The notes under the pieces were generated by a model. It was not told where the DNA came from and made no database searches. It worked only from the letters and a program-made list of their open reading frames with translations. A stretch of DNA of 64,000 nt from Hyphomicrobiales bacterium (GTDB taxonomy: Bacteria > Pseudomonadota > Alphaproteobacteria > Rhizobiales > Rhizobiaceae), in contig UBQX01000003.1 of NCBI GenBank assembly GCA_900467685.1, forward strand, positions 62,001 to 126,000, read 5' to 3'. The translations under genes and the position numbers were made by a program. This document shows positions 42,401 through 52,550 of this stretch, piece after piece. Positions within the stretch are counted from its first letter, which is position 1, and each line of letters starts with the position of its first letter.

Positions 42401-43161
42401 ATATGTCGCTGCAGGGTGTTGCCTGGCCGGAGGAAGGGACGCTCTTCGACCTTTCCGGATACGACATCAGCGTCGCCGCCGGGCCGCATCCGCTTTATGA
42501 CCTGAAGCGCAACGAGATCGAGGCGAACTGGATTGCGGAGCAAGCGGCGAATCCGGCTCTTTTCAACGGCGATATGCTGATCCATCGCGACATTCGCATA
42601 GACGCCGGCGGCAGGCTGGTCGCCACAGGGCATCTGACGCCGTTTGCGACCTTGCTCTGGTGGCGCAAGCAGCCAGATCGACCCATTGCCGAACATCTCT
42701 TTCCGATCGCGGTACCGATTACCAGCGACGGCGCCATCCTTGCGATCGAAATGGGTGCGAAGACGGCGAATGCCGGGCGCATCTATTGCGCAGCCGGTTC
42801 ACTCGACGCCCATGACGTTGTCGATGGCAAGGTCGATCTGGACGCCAACATGCAGAGGGAAGTGGCCGAAGAGACGGGTATCGATCTTTCCGCGGCGACG
42901 CCCGTCGGCGGCTATCTTGGCGTGCGGGTGTTTCGCGCTGTCACGCTTTTCCGGACGTTTCTCCTTCCTTATGACGCCGACGAAGCGTGCGCACGGGTGC
43001 GTCACCACATGGAGACCGACCATGAGCAGGAGGTTGCGGGGCCTGTGATCATCCGCGACAAAAGCCGGGATGGCCGGAATTATCCCGCCTTCATGCCGCC
43101 GATAATCGATAGGATTTTCTCGAGCGACTCGCCGATCAACGGCATCTTGCAAGGAGACTAG
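42397..43161 (+). CDS. Nudix hydrolase family protein
   Basis: A 254-residue protein with a long N-terminal part (about 1-115) and a Nudix-like domain (about 115-230). The catalytic helix ends REVAEETGI as in true Nudix enzymes, but the front half (DVVDGKVDLDANMQ) lacks the expected Gly and Glu. Activity toward nucleoside diphosphate derivatives is possible but unproven. It overlaps the EEP gene by 4 bp and is followed by the PhzF gene after 3 bp. Confidence 0.78.
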   Translation: MNMSLQGVAWPEEGTLFDLSGYDISVAAGPHPLYDLKRNEIEANWIAEQAANPALFNGDMLIHRDIRIDAGGRLVATGHLTPFATLLWWRKQPDRPIAEHLFPIAVPITSDGAILAIEMGAKTANAGRIYCAAGSLDAHDVVDGKVDLDANMQREVAEETGIDLSAATPVGGYLGVRVFRAVTLFRTFLLPYDADEACARVRHHMETDHEQEVAGPVIIRDKSRDGRNYPAFMPPIIDRIFSSDSPINGILQGD

Positions 43162-43164
43162 GAC

Positions 43165-44076
43165 ATGGCGCGCCCTTACATGCTCTACGACGTGTTCACC
43201 GAGGAAAAGCTGAAAGGCAATCCTCTGGCGATTGTTCTCGAGGCCGAAGGGCTATCTGACGAGGCGATGCAGACGATAGCTGGTGAGTTCAACCTGTCGG
43301 AGACAGTCTTCGTCTTCGCTTCGGAAAATCCCGCGCATACCGCGCGCCTGCGCATCTTCACCCCCGGCCGCGAACTGCCCTTCGCCGGCCATCCGACCGT
43401 CGGCACGGCAATCGCGCTGGCGGAGCGTTCCGCTGGCGGGCAAGCGATCGATCAGGTGTCCGTTCTGGAGGAGAAGGTGGGACCGGTGCGCTGCGCCGTG
43501 CGCCTGGCCGAAGCGGGCGCGTCCTTTGCCGAGTTCGACCTGCCGACCAAGTCCAGCCACTACAAGCTGGAAAACGCGCTGGAGCGACAGGGCATCGCCG
43601 ATGCGCTGTCGATCAGCGTGAAGCATGTCGGTTTCGAGAACCACTATCCGAGCGTCTGGTCGGCGGGCGTGCCGTTTCTGTTCGTTCCCGTGAAGGACGT
43701 CGCGACCTTGGGGGAGGTGGATTTCGATCCGGCGCTATGGGAGCGCGTCGCTCCGTTCACCGGCGGGCATCTTGTTTCGGCCTATGTCTATTGCCGCAGC
43801 GGCAACGGCGCGCATTTCCAGGCCCGCATGTTTTCGCCCGACATGGGCATCGCGGAGGACCCGGCAACGGGCGCTGCGGCGGCCGGTCTTTCCGGCGTCA
43901 TCCATGCCTGCGACAAGCTGCCGGATGGGCATCACGCGTTCATTATCGCGCAAGGGGTCGAGATGGGACGGGCCTCGAAGATCCACCTGCATATCGACGT
44001 GACGGCGGGGGAAATTTCGCGCGCCCGCATCGGCGGACAGGCCGTTCGCGTCGCCTCGGGCATGCTGGAGATTTGA
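43165..44076 (+). CDS. PhzF family isomerase-like protein
   Basis: A 303-residue protein of the PhzF/DapF fold: [20 protein letters not shown] at the start, [10 protein letters not shown] with the catalytic-position Glu, [20 protein letters not shown], and [15 protein letters not shown] near the end. PhzF enzymes isomerise small acidic compounds; most genomic copies have unknown substrates. It is the last gene of the EEP-Nudix-PhzF operon, 3 bp after the Nudix gene. A tRNA gene lies 75 bp downstream on the other strand. Confidence 0.9.
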   Translation: MARPYMLYDVFTEEKLKGNPLAIVLEAEGLSDEAMQTIAGEFNLSETVFVFASENPAHTARLRIFTPGRELPFAGHPTVGTAIALAERSAGGQAIDQVSVLEEKVGPVRCAVRLAEAGASFAEFDLPTKSSHYKLENALERQGIADALSISVKHVGFENHYPSVWSAGVPFLFVPVKDVATLGEVDFDPALWERVAPFTGGHLVSAYVYCRSGNGAHFQARMFSPDMGIAEDPATGAAAAGLSGVIHACDKLPDGHHAFIIAQGVEMGRASKIHLHIDVTAGEISRARIGGQAVRVASGMLEI

Positions 44077-44151
44077 GGGGACCAAACTGAAACAAGCGCC
44101 GCCGTCACCGGCTGGCGCTTGTTTAACTGCTTGATATCTCAAGAGTAAATT

Positions 44152-44227
<76 letters not shown>

Positions 44228-44464
44228 ACACCCGAAACCGGCGTTTCCGTCTCGGTGAAGGGGCGTATAAACAGGTTCATTCTGGTTGGCAAGCGCCGTT
44301 TCGATATTTTTTCGGACTCTCTTGCATTTTCCTGCGCAAAGTCCTGAAAATGCACAGGGTTTCGGATGTGAGGAACACAAAATACCCGGATTTCCAAGCG
44401 AGGGGCTTTTCAGGGATGAGATGAAGCCCGATGTAGAGGACTTCGCAAGTGAGGAGCATTGACT

Positions 44465-45025
44465 ATGCCTGAGGGTGATCGGATCGTCTCTCCCGAAGAG
44501 GTGCTGGCATTCTGGTTCGAGGAACTGAGCGATCGCGACTGGTACAATTCGACGCCCGCGCTCGACCAGCAGATCCTGCGCCGTTTTCGTGCCACGCATC
44601 TGGCGCTTGCCCGGTCGGTCGAGCCGCTGTGGCGCGCCGATCCCGCGTCGCGGCTGGCGGCAGTGATCGTGCTCGATCAGTTGCCCCGTAACATGTATCG
44701 CGCCACCCCGCTTGCCTTTGCGACCGATGGCCTGGCCCGGCGCGAGGCGCGGCTGGCGATCGCGGCAGAGGCCGACAAACTGGTACACGGGCGGCAGCGA
44801 CCCTTCTTTTACCTGCCGTTCGAGCATTCCGAGACGATCGAGGATCAGGAATATTCGGTTCGCCTGTTTTCTGACCTTCCCGACGCCAATCTTCTCGACT
44901 ATGCCGTGCGGCATCGCGATATCGTCGCACGCTTCGGCCGTTTTCCGCATCGCAACGCATTTCTTGCACGGGAATCGACGGAAGAGGAGGTCGAGTTCCT
45001 GAAGCTGCCGGGGAGCGGCTTCTGA
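44465..45025 (+). CDS. DUF924 family protein
   Basis: A 186-residue all-helical protein with the DUF924 pattern: EEVLAFWFEELSDRDWYNST, AAVIVLDQLPRNMYRATPLA and FFYLPFEHSETIEDQEYSVR. The fold is TPR-like and no activity is established. The ATG at 44465 has GAGGAG eight bases upstream; a TTG two codons earlier is less likely. Single gene between tRNA-Lys and the mechanosensitive channel. Confidence 0.88.
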   Translation: MPEGDRIVSPEEVLAFWFEELSDRDWYNSTPALDQQILRRFRATHLALARSVEPLWRADPASRLAAVIVLDQLPRNMYRATPLAFATDGLARREARLAIAAEADKLVHGRQRPFFYLPFEHSETIEDQEYSVRLFSDLPDANLLDYAVRHRDIVARFGRFPHRNAFLARESTEEEVEFLKLPGSGF

Positions 45026-45075
45026 CGACCTTGGCGATTTGAATATTTATTTTTTGATATGTAAGCTTGGTACCG

Positions 45076-47679
45076 ATGACCTCTGGAACTGCTTCACGAC
45101 CGATCGCGGCTCTTCTGGCCGCGGCATTGATCGCCTTCGGCACGCTGACGGCTGCCCTGGCGCAGACGCCTCAGCCTGCCGTGCCCGCGCCCGCGCAGGA
45201 GACGAGCGCCGTGGCTGCGCCGGAGCCGAGCCCGGTCGAGGTGGCGCGCAAGCAGCTGAGCGATGCCGCCAACACGCTGAAGGGGCTGACTTCACAGGTC
45301 GACGACAATGCTGACGACGACCAGCAACTGGCCGATCTGAAGCTGAAGGTCGATGACCTGACGAAGTCGATCCTTGACATCTCCGTGTCGTTCAATCCGC
45401 GGCTGACGCAGATCCGCGAGCGGTTGGCCGCGCTTGGCGATCCGCCGGCGGCGGGAACGGCAGAAGACCCGGCTGTGAAGGCCGAGCGCGAGAAGCTGAA
45501 TGCCGAGCGCGCAACCATCAACTCCGTGACGGGCGATGCGGAAAACCTCTCCATCGCCTCGCGCAAGGTTTCCAACCAGATTACCGAAGATCGCCGGACG
45601 CTCTTCACCAATACGCTTCTGAAGAAGACAGACGTTACGCCTGATACATTGGCGGAGGCGGGACGCGCATTTGCCGAGGAAAAGACGGATTTCGTGCAGT
45701 CGGTCGGCAGCTGGTTCCGGTTTGTCTGGAACTTCAAGTTCTACCAGCTGATGAGCGCGCTGTTCTTCTCGCTGCTGGCGGCGTTGATCATCGTCACGTT
45801 TTCCTACCGCATGCTGTCGCCGCTGGTCCGGCGCAACACCGGTGTCGAACATCCGACTTATCTGAGCCGACTATCGGTGGCGTTCTGGTCGACGATCCTG
45901 CCGACCTTCGCGCTGTTTGTCTTCGATGTCTTCAGCCTGTTCCTGCTCGACAATTTCAATGTCCTGCGGGCCGATATCGCGCCGATCCTCGGGGCGTTCA
46001 TGGGACTCGTGCTGGCGATCTTCTTCGTCTACCGGCTGACGACGGCGGTTCTGGCGCCATTGGAGCCGAACTGGCGCCTTGCAAGGGTCACGGATCGCGG
46101 CGCGCGGCTGCTCACGATCGCCATCGTGGCCCTTGCGGTCGTGATCAGCGTCGATTTCTTCCTCAGTGCCGTCAGCAAGGCGCTGGGAGCCGATATCGTT
46201 CTGACGGTGGTCAAGAGCTATTTCACCTCGATCATTGCTGGCGCGATGATGTTTGCCATGTCCTTCATCAAGCCGATCCGGATTGACGAGGGATCGGAGG
46301 AGGGCGAGGCTTGGCCGCGTTTCGTGCGCTGGCCGCTCGCGATTGCCGGGCTGCTGCTGATTGCCTCGGCTTTGCTCGGCTATGTGGGGCTGGCGCGATT
46401 TGCCGCGACGCAGATCGTCATGGCAGGCGCCGTGATCGTCACCACCTTCCTTGGCCTGATGTGTGGCCGCGCCATCATCAAGCCGGGTGCCTTCGGCGAC
46501 ACGGTCTTCGGTCGCTACTGCCAGCGCCGTTTCAAGCTTGAGGAGATGACGCTCGACCAGGTTGGCCTGGCCGTTGGCTTTGCCTTCTACGGCATCGCCA
46601 TTGCCATCGGCGTTCCGTTGCTGCTCATCCAGTGGGGTTTCCAGCTTCCGGAAATCTTTATCTGGGTGTCTCGCATTTTCACCGAGATATCGATCGGGAA
46701 GTTCCATTTCTCGATCATCGGCCTGCTTGGCGGCGTCGCCTTCTTCTTTGTCGGGCTCTGGGTCACCCGCTGGCTGCAGCGCTGGCTGGACGGCAATGTG
46801 CTGGCGCGCTCCAAACTCGATAGCGGCGTTCGCAATTCCGTAAAGACGGGCTTTGGCTATGTGGGGATCGCGATTGCCGCTTTGTTCGGCGTATCTGCGG
46901 CCGGAATCGACCTGTCCAGCCTCGCGCTCGTAGCCGGTGCTCTTTCTCTCGGCATCGGTTTCGGTCTTCAGAATATCGTCTCAAACTTCGTTTCCGGCCT
47001 CATTCTACTGGTGGAGCGGCCCTTCAAGGTGGGCGACTGGGTGGTGACAGGGACGACGGAAGGCTTCGTGCGGCGCATCTCGGTGCGCGCGACGGAAATC
47101 GAGACCTTCCAGCATCTCTCGATCATCGTGCCGAACTCCGAGCTGATCAACGCCTCGGTTGGCAACTGGACGCACAAGAACCGTCTCGGCCGCGTGGAGA
47201 TCGCCGTCGGCGTCGGCTACAATTCCGATCCGCGCCGCGTCATGGAAATCCTGCTGGAGATCGCGCAGGCGCAGGAGAATGTGCTGAAGAACCCCGAGCC
47301 CGCTGTGGCTTTCCAGGGTTTCGGCGATTCGTCTTTGAACTTCGAGATCCGCGTCCATCTCGCCGACGTTCTCGACGGCCTGAAGGTCCGCAACGACCTT
47401 CGCCTGACAATCTTCGAGCGCTTCAAGGAAGAGGGCATCGAATTCCCGTTCCCGCAGCGCGATCTGCATCTGAAGATCGAGGACGGCGTCGCTTCGATCC
47501 TGCGCGAGGCGGTCACGCAGCGTGGGCATTTCCAGGGCAATCCGGACAAGGTCTTTAGCAATATGGGGGGCCTTGGGCATCGTCACGAGGATGACGACGG
47601 GAGCCACCACGCCGACGATGGGGACGGAGATGGCGACGGCCAGAGCGGCGGCCACAGCGGCGGTTCACACAGCAACTGA
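45076..47679 (+). CDS. Large MscS-type mechanosensitive channel with DUF3772 domain
   Basis: An 867-residue membrane protein. A signal peptide (about 1-32) is followed by a periplasmic coiled-coil and DUF3772 region (about 50-210), around ten to eleven helices, and the MscS core (about 620-810) with ALSLGIGFGLQNIVSNFVSG and LILLVERPFKVGDWVV. The last 30 residues are an unusual tail rich in His, Asp and Gly (RHEDDDGSHHADDGDGDGDG). It should open under membrane tension and protect against osmotic downshock. The ATG at 45076 is preferred over an upstream TTG. Confidence 0.9.
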   Translation: MTSGTASRPIAALLAAALIAFGTLTAALAQTPQPAVPAPAQETSAVAAPEPSPVEVARKQLSDAANTLKGLTSQVDDNADDDQQLADLKLKVDDLTKSILDISVSFNPRLTQIRERLAALGDPPAAGTAEDPAVKAEREKLNAERATINSVTGDAENLSIASRKVSNQITEDRRTLFTNTLLKKTDVTPDTLAEAGRAFAEEKTDFVQSVGSWFRFVWNFKFYQLMSALFFSLLAALIIVTFSYRMLSPLVRRNTGVEHPTYLSRLSVAFWSTILPTFALFVFDVFSLFLLDNFNVLRADIAPILGAFMGLVLAIFFVYRLTTAVLAPLEPNWRLARVTDRGARLLTIAIVALAVVISVDFFLSAVSKALGADIVLTVVKSYFTSIIAGAMMFAMSFIKPIRIDEGSEEGEAWPRFVRWPLAIAGLLLIASALLGYVGLARFAATQIVMAGAVIVTTFLGLMCGRAIIKPGAFGDTVFGRYCQRRFKLEEMTLDQVGLAVGFAFYGIAIAIGVPLLLIQWGFQLPEIFIWVSRIFTEISIGKFHFSIIGLLGGVAFFFVGLWVTRWLQRWLDGNVLARSKLDSGVRNSVKTGFGYVGIAIAALFGVSAAGIDLSSLALVAGALSLGIGFGLQNIVSNFVSGLILLVERPFKVGDWVVTGTTEGFVRRISVRATEIETFQHLSIIVPNSELINASVGNWTHKNRLGRVEIAVGVGYNSDPRRVMEILLEIAQAQENVLKNPEPAVAFQGFGDSSLNFEIRVHLADVLDGLKVRNDLRLTIFERFKEEGIEFPFPQRDLHLKIEDGVASILREAVTQRGHFQGNPDKVFSNMGGLGHRHEDDDGSHHADDGDGDGDGQSGGHSGGSHSN

Positions 47680-47778
47680 GGCTGAACGCCGCATTCAGGT
47701 CGCATTCAGCCAAAAAGGGCGATAGTCTGTTCTCAAGACGGCGGAAAATGTTCTGCCGATCTCTGAGAGGAGGCGCGC

Positions 47779-48048
47779 ATGAAGGTCCTGTCGATCGCAT
47801 TTGCCAGTGTCATATCTCTTGCCGGTACGCTGCCGGCACTCGCCGCTGACATCACGAATGGCGACAAGAAGCCCGTTGTCATCGATGTCGTGGAAAACGG
47901 CACGCGCTCCAAGCTGCCTCTGCCGCCCGGTGCCTCCGAAAGCATCTGCCCCTCGGGCTGCTTCATCACCGCGCCGAATGGCGACCGCGTTGGCTTGAGC
48001 GGTGGCGAGACGGTGAAAATTTCCGGTGGAGCGGTCATCGTGAACTGA
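47779..48048 (+). CDS. Small secreted protein of unknown function (89 aa)
   Basis: An 89-residue protein with a clear signal peptide (MKVLSIAFASVISLAGTLPA, cleaved after ALAA). The mature 67 residues contain two Cys in ESICPSGCFI, and alternating hydrophobic residues that suggest a small beta fold. The ATG at 47779 has GAGAGGAGGCGCGC upstream. I do not recognise a named domain. Single gene between the channel and recQ. Confidence 0.75.
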   Translation: MKVLSIAFASVISLAGTLPALAADITNGDKKPVVIDVVENGTRSKLPLPPGASESICPSGCFITAPNGDRVGLSGGETVKISGGAVIVN

Positions 48049-48103
48049 TCGCGATGGCCATCGGGCCTAGTCGCTGTCCTGCCTCTCCTGCTATGGGAGA
48101 GGC

Positions 48104-49957
48104 ATGACACGCGACACTTCCGAACAGACGAGAGCGCCCGCCGGCACCAGAGACCCGCTTTCCATCCTGAAGCGGGTCTATGGCTATCCGGCCTTTCGCG
48201 GCAGCCAAGCCGAGGTGGTCTCGACGGTCGTTTCCGGCCGCGATGCCGTGGTTCTCTTTCCCACAGGGGCGGGCAAGTCGCTCTGCTACCAGATCCCGGC
48301 CATCTGCCGCGAGGGCGTGGGCATCGTCATCTCGCCGCTGATTGCTTTGATGCGCGATCAGGTGGAGGCGCTGAAGCAGCTCGGCGTTCCGGCCGCCGCG
48401 CTCAATTCGTCACTGAGCGGTGATGAATATGCCGCCGTGCGGCGGGCTCTTTCCAAAGGCGAACTCGATCTTCTCTATGTGACGCCCGAACGGGCTGCCA
48501 CGCCGGGCTTTGCCGAGATGATGCGCGGCGTGAAGATCGCGCTGTTTGCCATTGACGAGGCGCATTGCGTCTCGCAATGGGGGCATGATTTCCGGCCGGA
48601 ATATCGCGAGCTTGGCAAGCTTGCCGAGCTCTATCCCGGCGTGCCGCGCATGGCGCTGACGGCCACCGCCGATCCGCACACCCGCGAGGACATCATCGAG
48701 CGGCTGGGGCTGCAGTCGGCCCATGTCTTCACCTCGTCCTTTGACCGGCCGAACATCGCGTACGAAATCGTCGAGCGCGACCAGCCGCGCCAGCAATTGC
48801 TGCGCTTTCTCTCCCGCCACGAGGGCGAAAGCGGCATTGTCTATTGCCTGTCGCGCGCCAAGGTCGAGGACACGGCGGAGTGGCTGAACACGCAAGGCAT
48901 CAATGCGCTGGCCTATCACGCCGGCATGGACCGCGCGGTGCGTGATGCCAATCAGGATGCGTTCCTGAAGGAGGAGGGGCTTTGCCTTGTGGCGACCGTC
49001 GCCTTCGGCATGGGCATCGACAAGCCGAATGTGCGCTATGTCGCGCATCTCGATCTGCCGGGCTCGGTGGAGGCCTATTATCAGGAGACGGGGCGCGCGG
49101 GGCGCGACGGGCTGCCGTCGGAAGTCTGGATGGCCTATGGCATGGCCGATGTCATCCAGCGCGGGCGGATGATCGATGAGGGTGGTGCTGCGGACGATGT
49201 GAAGCGCGTGGAGCGCGGCAAGCTCAATGCGCTGCTCGCCATCTGCGAGACGCCCGGCTGCCGCAGGCAGGCGATCCTTGCCCATTTCGGCGAGGCGCAT
49301 CCCGGCCATTGCGGCAATTGCGACACCTGCCTGAAGCCGGTCGAGACTTGGGACGGGACAGAGGCCGCGATCAAGGCGCTCGCCGCCATCTACCGCACGG
49401 GCGAACGCTTCGGTGCCGGTCATCTGGTCGATGTGCTGATGGGCGTCGAAAACGAACGGACGCTGCGCTTCGGGCATACGGAAATGCCGGTTTTCGGGGC
49501 GGGCAAGGATATTCCGGCCAAGACGTGGCAATCCGTCTACCGCCAGCTCCTTGCTGCCGGCCTGGTCCGCATCGATCACGCCGCCTATGGTGCGCTGAAG
49601 CTGGAGCCCGACGCCCGCGCCGTCTTCCGCCACGAACGGCAGGTCTTCTTCCGCAAGGACCGTCCCGGTAAAGGCAAGGCCGCCAAGGGCGCATCCCCCG
49701 CCGCCGCCAAAGCCCGCGCGGCGCTGCCAGAGGCCGATATGGGTCTCTTCGAGGAACTGCGCGCCACCCGCATGGCCATCGCCAAGTCGCTGTCCGTGCC
49801 ACCGTACGTGGTGTTTCCGGATACCACGCTTACCGCGATGGCGGCGGAGCGACCGACGACGGATGAGGCGCTGCTGGCAATCTCCGGCGTGGGGCAGGCG
49901 AAGCTGGAGCGGTATGGGGAGGCGTTTCTGGCGGTGATCAGGGGGTATGCGGGGTGA
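48104..49957 (+). CDS. recQ: ATP-dependent DNA helicase RecQ
   Basis: A 617-residue helicase with Walker [16 protein letters not shown], the DEAH box in [20 protein letters not shown], motif [18 protein letters not shown] and [13 protein letters not shown], the zinc-binding cysteine cluster (CETPGCRRQ and CGNCDTC), a winged-helix RQC domain (about 420-520) and a C-terminal HRDC domain (about 545-615). It unwinds recombination intermediates with 3'-5' polarity. Length, domains and ATG are normal. Single gene. Confidence 0.96.
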   Translation: MTRDTSEQTRAPAGTRDPLSILKRVYGYPAFRGSQAEVVSTVVSGRDAVVLFPTGAGKSLCYQIPAICREGVGIVISPLIALMRDQVEALKQLGVPAAALNSSLSGDEYAAVRRALSKGELDLLYVTPERAATPGFAEMMRGVKIALFAIDEAHCVSQWGHDFRPEYRELGKLAELYPGVPRMALTATADPHTREDIIERLGLQSAHVFTSSFDRPNIAYEIVERDQPRQQLLRFLSRHEGESGIVYCLSRAKVEDTAEWLNTQGINALAYHAGMDRAVRDANQDAFLKEEGLCLVATVAFGMGIDKPNVRYVAHLDLPGSVEAYYQETGRAGRDGLPSEVWMAYGMADVIQRGRMIDEGGAADDVKRVERGKLNALLAICETPGCRRQAILAHFGEAHPGHCGNCDTCLKPVETWDGTEAAIKALAAIYRTGERFGAGHLVDVLMGVENERTLRFGHTEMPVFGAGKDIPAKTWQSVYRQLLAAGLVRIDHAAYGALKLEPDARAVFRHERQVFFRKDRPGKGKAAKGASPAAAKARAALPEADMGLFEELRATRMAIAKSLSVPPYVVFPDTTLTAMAAERPTTDEALLAISGVGQAKLERYGEAFLAVIRGYAG

Positions 49958-50034
49958 GGGTTGACCTAGTTTCGAGCCAGTAGGATTGCATCCCATTCTG
50001 TGTTAGATTTGCTCTTAACCGAAGGAATTCGCGA

Positions 50035-50316
50035 ATGCGCTCCACCCAGCAATTGAGCATCACGCTTCCCCACGAAATGGCAGACCTCGTGAAAAGACGG
50101 GTTGCCAGTGGCGACTACGCGTCTGAGAGCGAAGTGATCCGGGAAGGTTTGCGCGCGCTTCAGGAGCGCGAGGCTGCGGTCGAGAACTGGCTGAAGACCG
50201 AGGTTTCTGCTGCCTATGATGCGCACAAGGCCAATCCGGAGAAGGCGCGTCCGCTTGATGAGGCGTGGAAGCGCTTCGAAGCGCGAATGGACGACATCGA
50301 TCGGGAAGATGGCTGA
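50035..50316 (+). CDS. ParD-like antitoxin (ribbon-helix-helix)
   Basis: A 93-residue protein with an N-terminal ribbon-helix-helix (STQQLSITLPHEMADLVKRR, then VASGDYASESEVIREGLRAL) and a C-terminal tail that would bind the toxin. The ParD family represses its own operon and neutralises ParE. The ATG is preceded by GAAGGAATTCGCGA. The stop overlaps the ParE start by one base (TGATG), so the pair is translationally coupled. This is the second toxin-antitoxin module in the window. Confidence 0.88.
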   Translation: MRSTQQLSITLPHEMADLVKRRVASGDYASESEVIREGLRALQEREAAVENWLKTEVSAAYDAHKANPEKARPLDEAWKRFEARMDDIDREDG

Positions 50317-50621
50317 TGAGGCGCTTCAAGGTCCGCTTGTCCGACGAGGCGGAGCTTGATCTCGATAACATCTATCGTTTCGTTCGATGGAGATCGCAGT
50401 CGACGGATACGGCGCGGGCTTACGTTGCTCGCCTTCAAAAGTTTCTGGCTGATTTCGAGACCTTACCCGAGCGCGGAACTCTATACAACGAAATCCGCCC
50501 TGGTCTTCGCCGCATAGGCTTCGAAGGTCGGATCAGCGTGGCTTTCGTTGTCGAAGATGGCGAGGTTATCGTTCTGAGACTTCTTTATGCCGGTCAACAG
50601 GGCGGTCTCGGCGAAGGCTGA
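50316..50621 (+). CDS. ParE-like toxin (RelE/ParE superfamily)
   Basis: A 101-residue protein, MRRFKVRLSDEAELDLDNIY, then TARAYVARLQKFLADFETLP and VVEDGEVIVLRLLYAGQQGG. This is the ParE branch of the RelE/ParE fold, whose members inhibit DNA gyrase. The frame is open upstream inside parD, but the ATG at 50316, which overlaps the antitoxin stop, is the natural start. Confidence 0.88.
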   Translation: MRRFKVRLSDEAELDLDNIYRFVRWRSQSTDTARAYVARLQKFLADFETLPERGTLYNEIRPGLRRIGFEGRISVAFVVEDGEVIVLRLLYAGQQGGLGEG

Positions 50622-50647
50622 GGGCCAAACATGCCCTCAGATGTCCC

Positions 50648-52123
50648 TCAAATCCCGCCCATGCACAAATATTTCATCTCCAGATAGTCCTCGAGCCCGT
50701 GCCGTGAGCCTTCCCGCCCGATGCCGGATTGTTTCATGCCGCCGAAGGGAGCGGCTTCGGAGGACATGCGGCCGGTGTTGATGCCGACCATGCCGTATTC
50801 GAGGGCCTCGGCGACGCGCCAGACGCGCTTGAGGTTCGATGCGTAGAAATAGGCGGCCAGGCCATAGATCGTGTCATTGGCTTCGCGCACAACCTGATCG
50901 GCGTCCTCGAAGCGGATGATGGGGGCCAGCGGCCCGAAGGTTTCTTCCTGGGCGACGCGCATGGCGGATGAGATGTCGGTCAGCACGGTCGGCCGAAAAA
51001 AGGTGCCGTCGCGGTCGATGCGCGTTCCCCCGCAGCGGATCGTGCCGCCCTTGGCGAGCGCGTCGTCGATATGGGCTTCGATCTTGGCGAGCGCGCGCGT
51101 GTCGATCAGCGGGCCGATCGCGACGTCGGGGGTGAAGCCGTCGCCGACGGTGAGCGTGGATACGCGAGCGGCGAATTTCTCGGCGAATTCGTCATGCACA
51201 CCGGTCTGTACATAGAGCCGGTTGGCCGAGACGCAGGTCTGGCCGGCATTGCGGAACTTCGCCTGGATTGCGCCATCGACGGCAGCATCCACATCGGCGT
51301 CGTCGAAGACGATGAAGGGCGCGTTGCCGCCGAGTTCGAGGCTCACCTTCTTGATCTGGTCGGCGCATTGGCGCATCAGCAAGCGGCCGACTTCCGTCGA
51401 GCCGGTGAAGCTGATCTTGCGCACCTTGGCATTGGTGCAAAGCTCGTGGCCGACCGCATCGCCTTCCGAGGCGTAGACGAGGTTCAGCACGCCCTCGGGG
51501 AAACCTGCCTTTTCGGCGAGTGCGAACATCGCGCCGGCGACCAGCGGGGTCTGTTCGGCGGGTTTCAGCACGATGGCGCAGCCGGCGGCGAGCGCGGGCG
51601 AAATCTTGCGCGCGACCATCGAGGCGGGGAAGTTCCAGGGCGTGATCGTGCCGACGACGCCGATCGGCTGCTTGATCACCAGCATGCGGCGGTCGTTGGA
51701 GGGGGCGGAAATCGTCTCGCCATAGATGCGGTTCGCCTCTTCGGCATACCATTGCAGATAGGCGGCGGCGTGGCTCACCTCGGATTTCGCCTCGGCCAGC
51801 GGCTTGCCCATTTCGGCAGTCAGGATTGCGCCGAGGTCGTCGGTGTGGTCGACGATCAGCTGATGCCAGCGCCACAACACGTCGCTGCGCGCCCGCGCCG
51901 TCATCGCCGCCCATTCGGCCTGCGCCACATAGGCCTTGTCGATGGCTTCCTTTGTTTCCGCCACACCCATGTCGGGCAGTTCGGCCAGCAGTTCGCCGGT
52001 CGATGGGTTGAAGACCTTGAAGGTGCGGCTGACGCTTGGGTTGCCAAGCGAGCGCATGGAGGTCAGGTCGGCGAAGAGGTCGGGGTTGGCGAGGTGACGG
52101 GTGAGGGCGGGGGTGAGGGTCAT
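50648..52123 (-). CDS. gabD: Succinate-semialdehyde dehydrogenase (NADP-type, GabD-like)
   Basis: A 491-residue aldehyde dehydrogenase. It has the cofactor loop TPWNFPASMVARKISPALAA, FTGSTEVGRLLMRQCA, the general base Glu in SLELGGNAPFIVFDDA and the catalytic Cys in RNAGQTCVSANRLYV. Length and motifs match GabD, which oxidises succinate semialdehyde from GABA; related aldehydes remain possible. It is a single minus-strand gene converging on parDE; no gabT is adjacent. Long antisense frames lie over it because of base composition. Confidence 0.9.
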   Translation of the reverse strand: MTLTPALTRHLANPDLFADLTSMRSLGNPSVSRTFKVFNPSTGELLAELPDMGVAETKEAIDKAYVAQAEWAAMTARARSDVLWRWHQLIVDHTDDLGAILTAEMGKPLAEAKSEVSHAAAYLQWYAEEANRIYGETISAPSNDRRMLVIKQPIGVVGTITPWNFPASMVARKISPALAAGCAIVLKPAEQTPLVAGAMFALAEKAGFPEGVLNLVYASEGDAVGHELCTNAKVRKISFTGSTEVGRLLMRQCADQIKKVSLELGGNAPFIVFDDADVDAAVDGAIQAKFRNAGQTCVSANRLYVQTGVHDEFAEKFAARVSTLTVGDGFTPDVAIGPLIDTRALAKIEAHIDDALAKGGTIRCGGTRIDRDGTFFRPTVLTDISSAMRVAQEETFGPLAPIIRFEDADQVVREANDTIYGLAAYFYASNLKRVWRVAEALEYGMVGINTGRMSSEAAPFGGMKQSGIGREGSRHGLEDYLEMKYLCMGGI

Positions 52124-52323
52124 GCGAATGCTCTGTTTTTTGTTTTCGGCGGTTGGGGCGCACTTCGCTGGATTTGTTGGAGTGCTTGGTCAGCCTATGT
52201 TGGGGTTACGTTAGGCCTTGCATGAAATCGCGCCTGCGACAACTGTGCTCTTGTCGCTGTGACAATTGGAGCGGAACGGAATTCGCGGCGTTCTCGTCAG
52301 AATGGACGCGGGCACTACCTTTC

Positions 52324-52453
52324 CTCCGTCATCCCGGACTTGATCCGGGATCCAGTGCGCGATGTCCATCGCGCGAGAGACTCTTTGCAAGGAGTCTTTT
52401 CAGCGCGCAGACGCGCGCTGGCTGGATGCCGGATCAAGTCCGGCATGACGGAG
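52324..52453. repeat. Nested palindromic repeat element, 130 bp
   Basis: Two 32-bp arms, 52324-52355 and 52422-52453, are inverted copies with 30 of 32 matching. Each arm is itself palindromic (CCCGGA-CTTGA-TCCGGG and GCCGGA-TCAAG-TCCGGC). Between them are three more hairpins: GCGCGATG/CATCGCGC, AGACTCTT/AGGAGTCT and CAGCGCGC/GCGCGCTG. The element lies in the 427-bp gap between gabD and the FAD-GcvT gene and looks like a dispersed intergenic repeat. Nothing else is seen in that gap except the terminator at 52494. Confidence 0.85.
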
Positions 52454-52493
52454 TGTTTGGGGAGTGCGCGGTACCCAAAGTGAGTGTCGGGAA

Positions 52494-52523
52494 AACGAAA
52501 AGCCCGCGCATCGCTGCGCGGGC
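52494..52523 (-). terminator. Rho-independent terminator of the FAD-GcvT gene
   Basis: GCCCGCGCA and TGCGCGGGC (52502-52510 and 52515-52523) form a perfect 9-bp stem with a 4-nt loop. Read on the minus strand, it is followed by TTTTCGTTTT. It lies 28 bp beyond the minus-strand stop. Confidence 0.85.
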
Positions 52524-52550
52524 CTTTCGCAATCCATAATCTGCCCCGCC

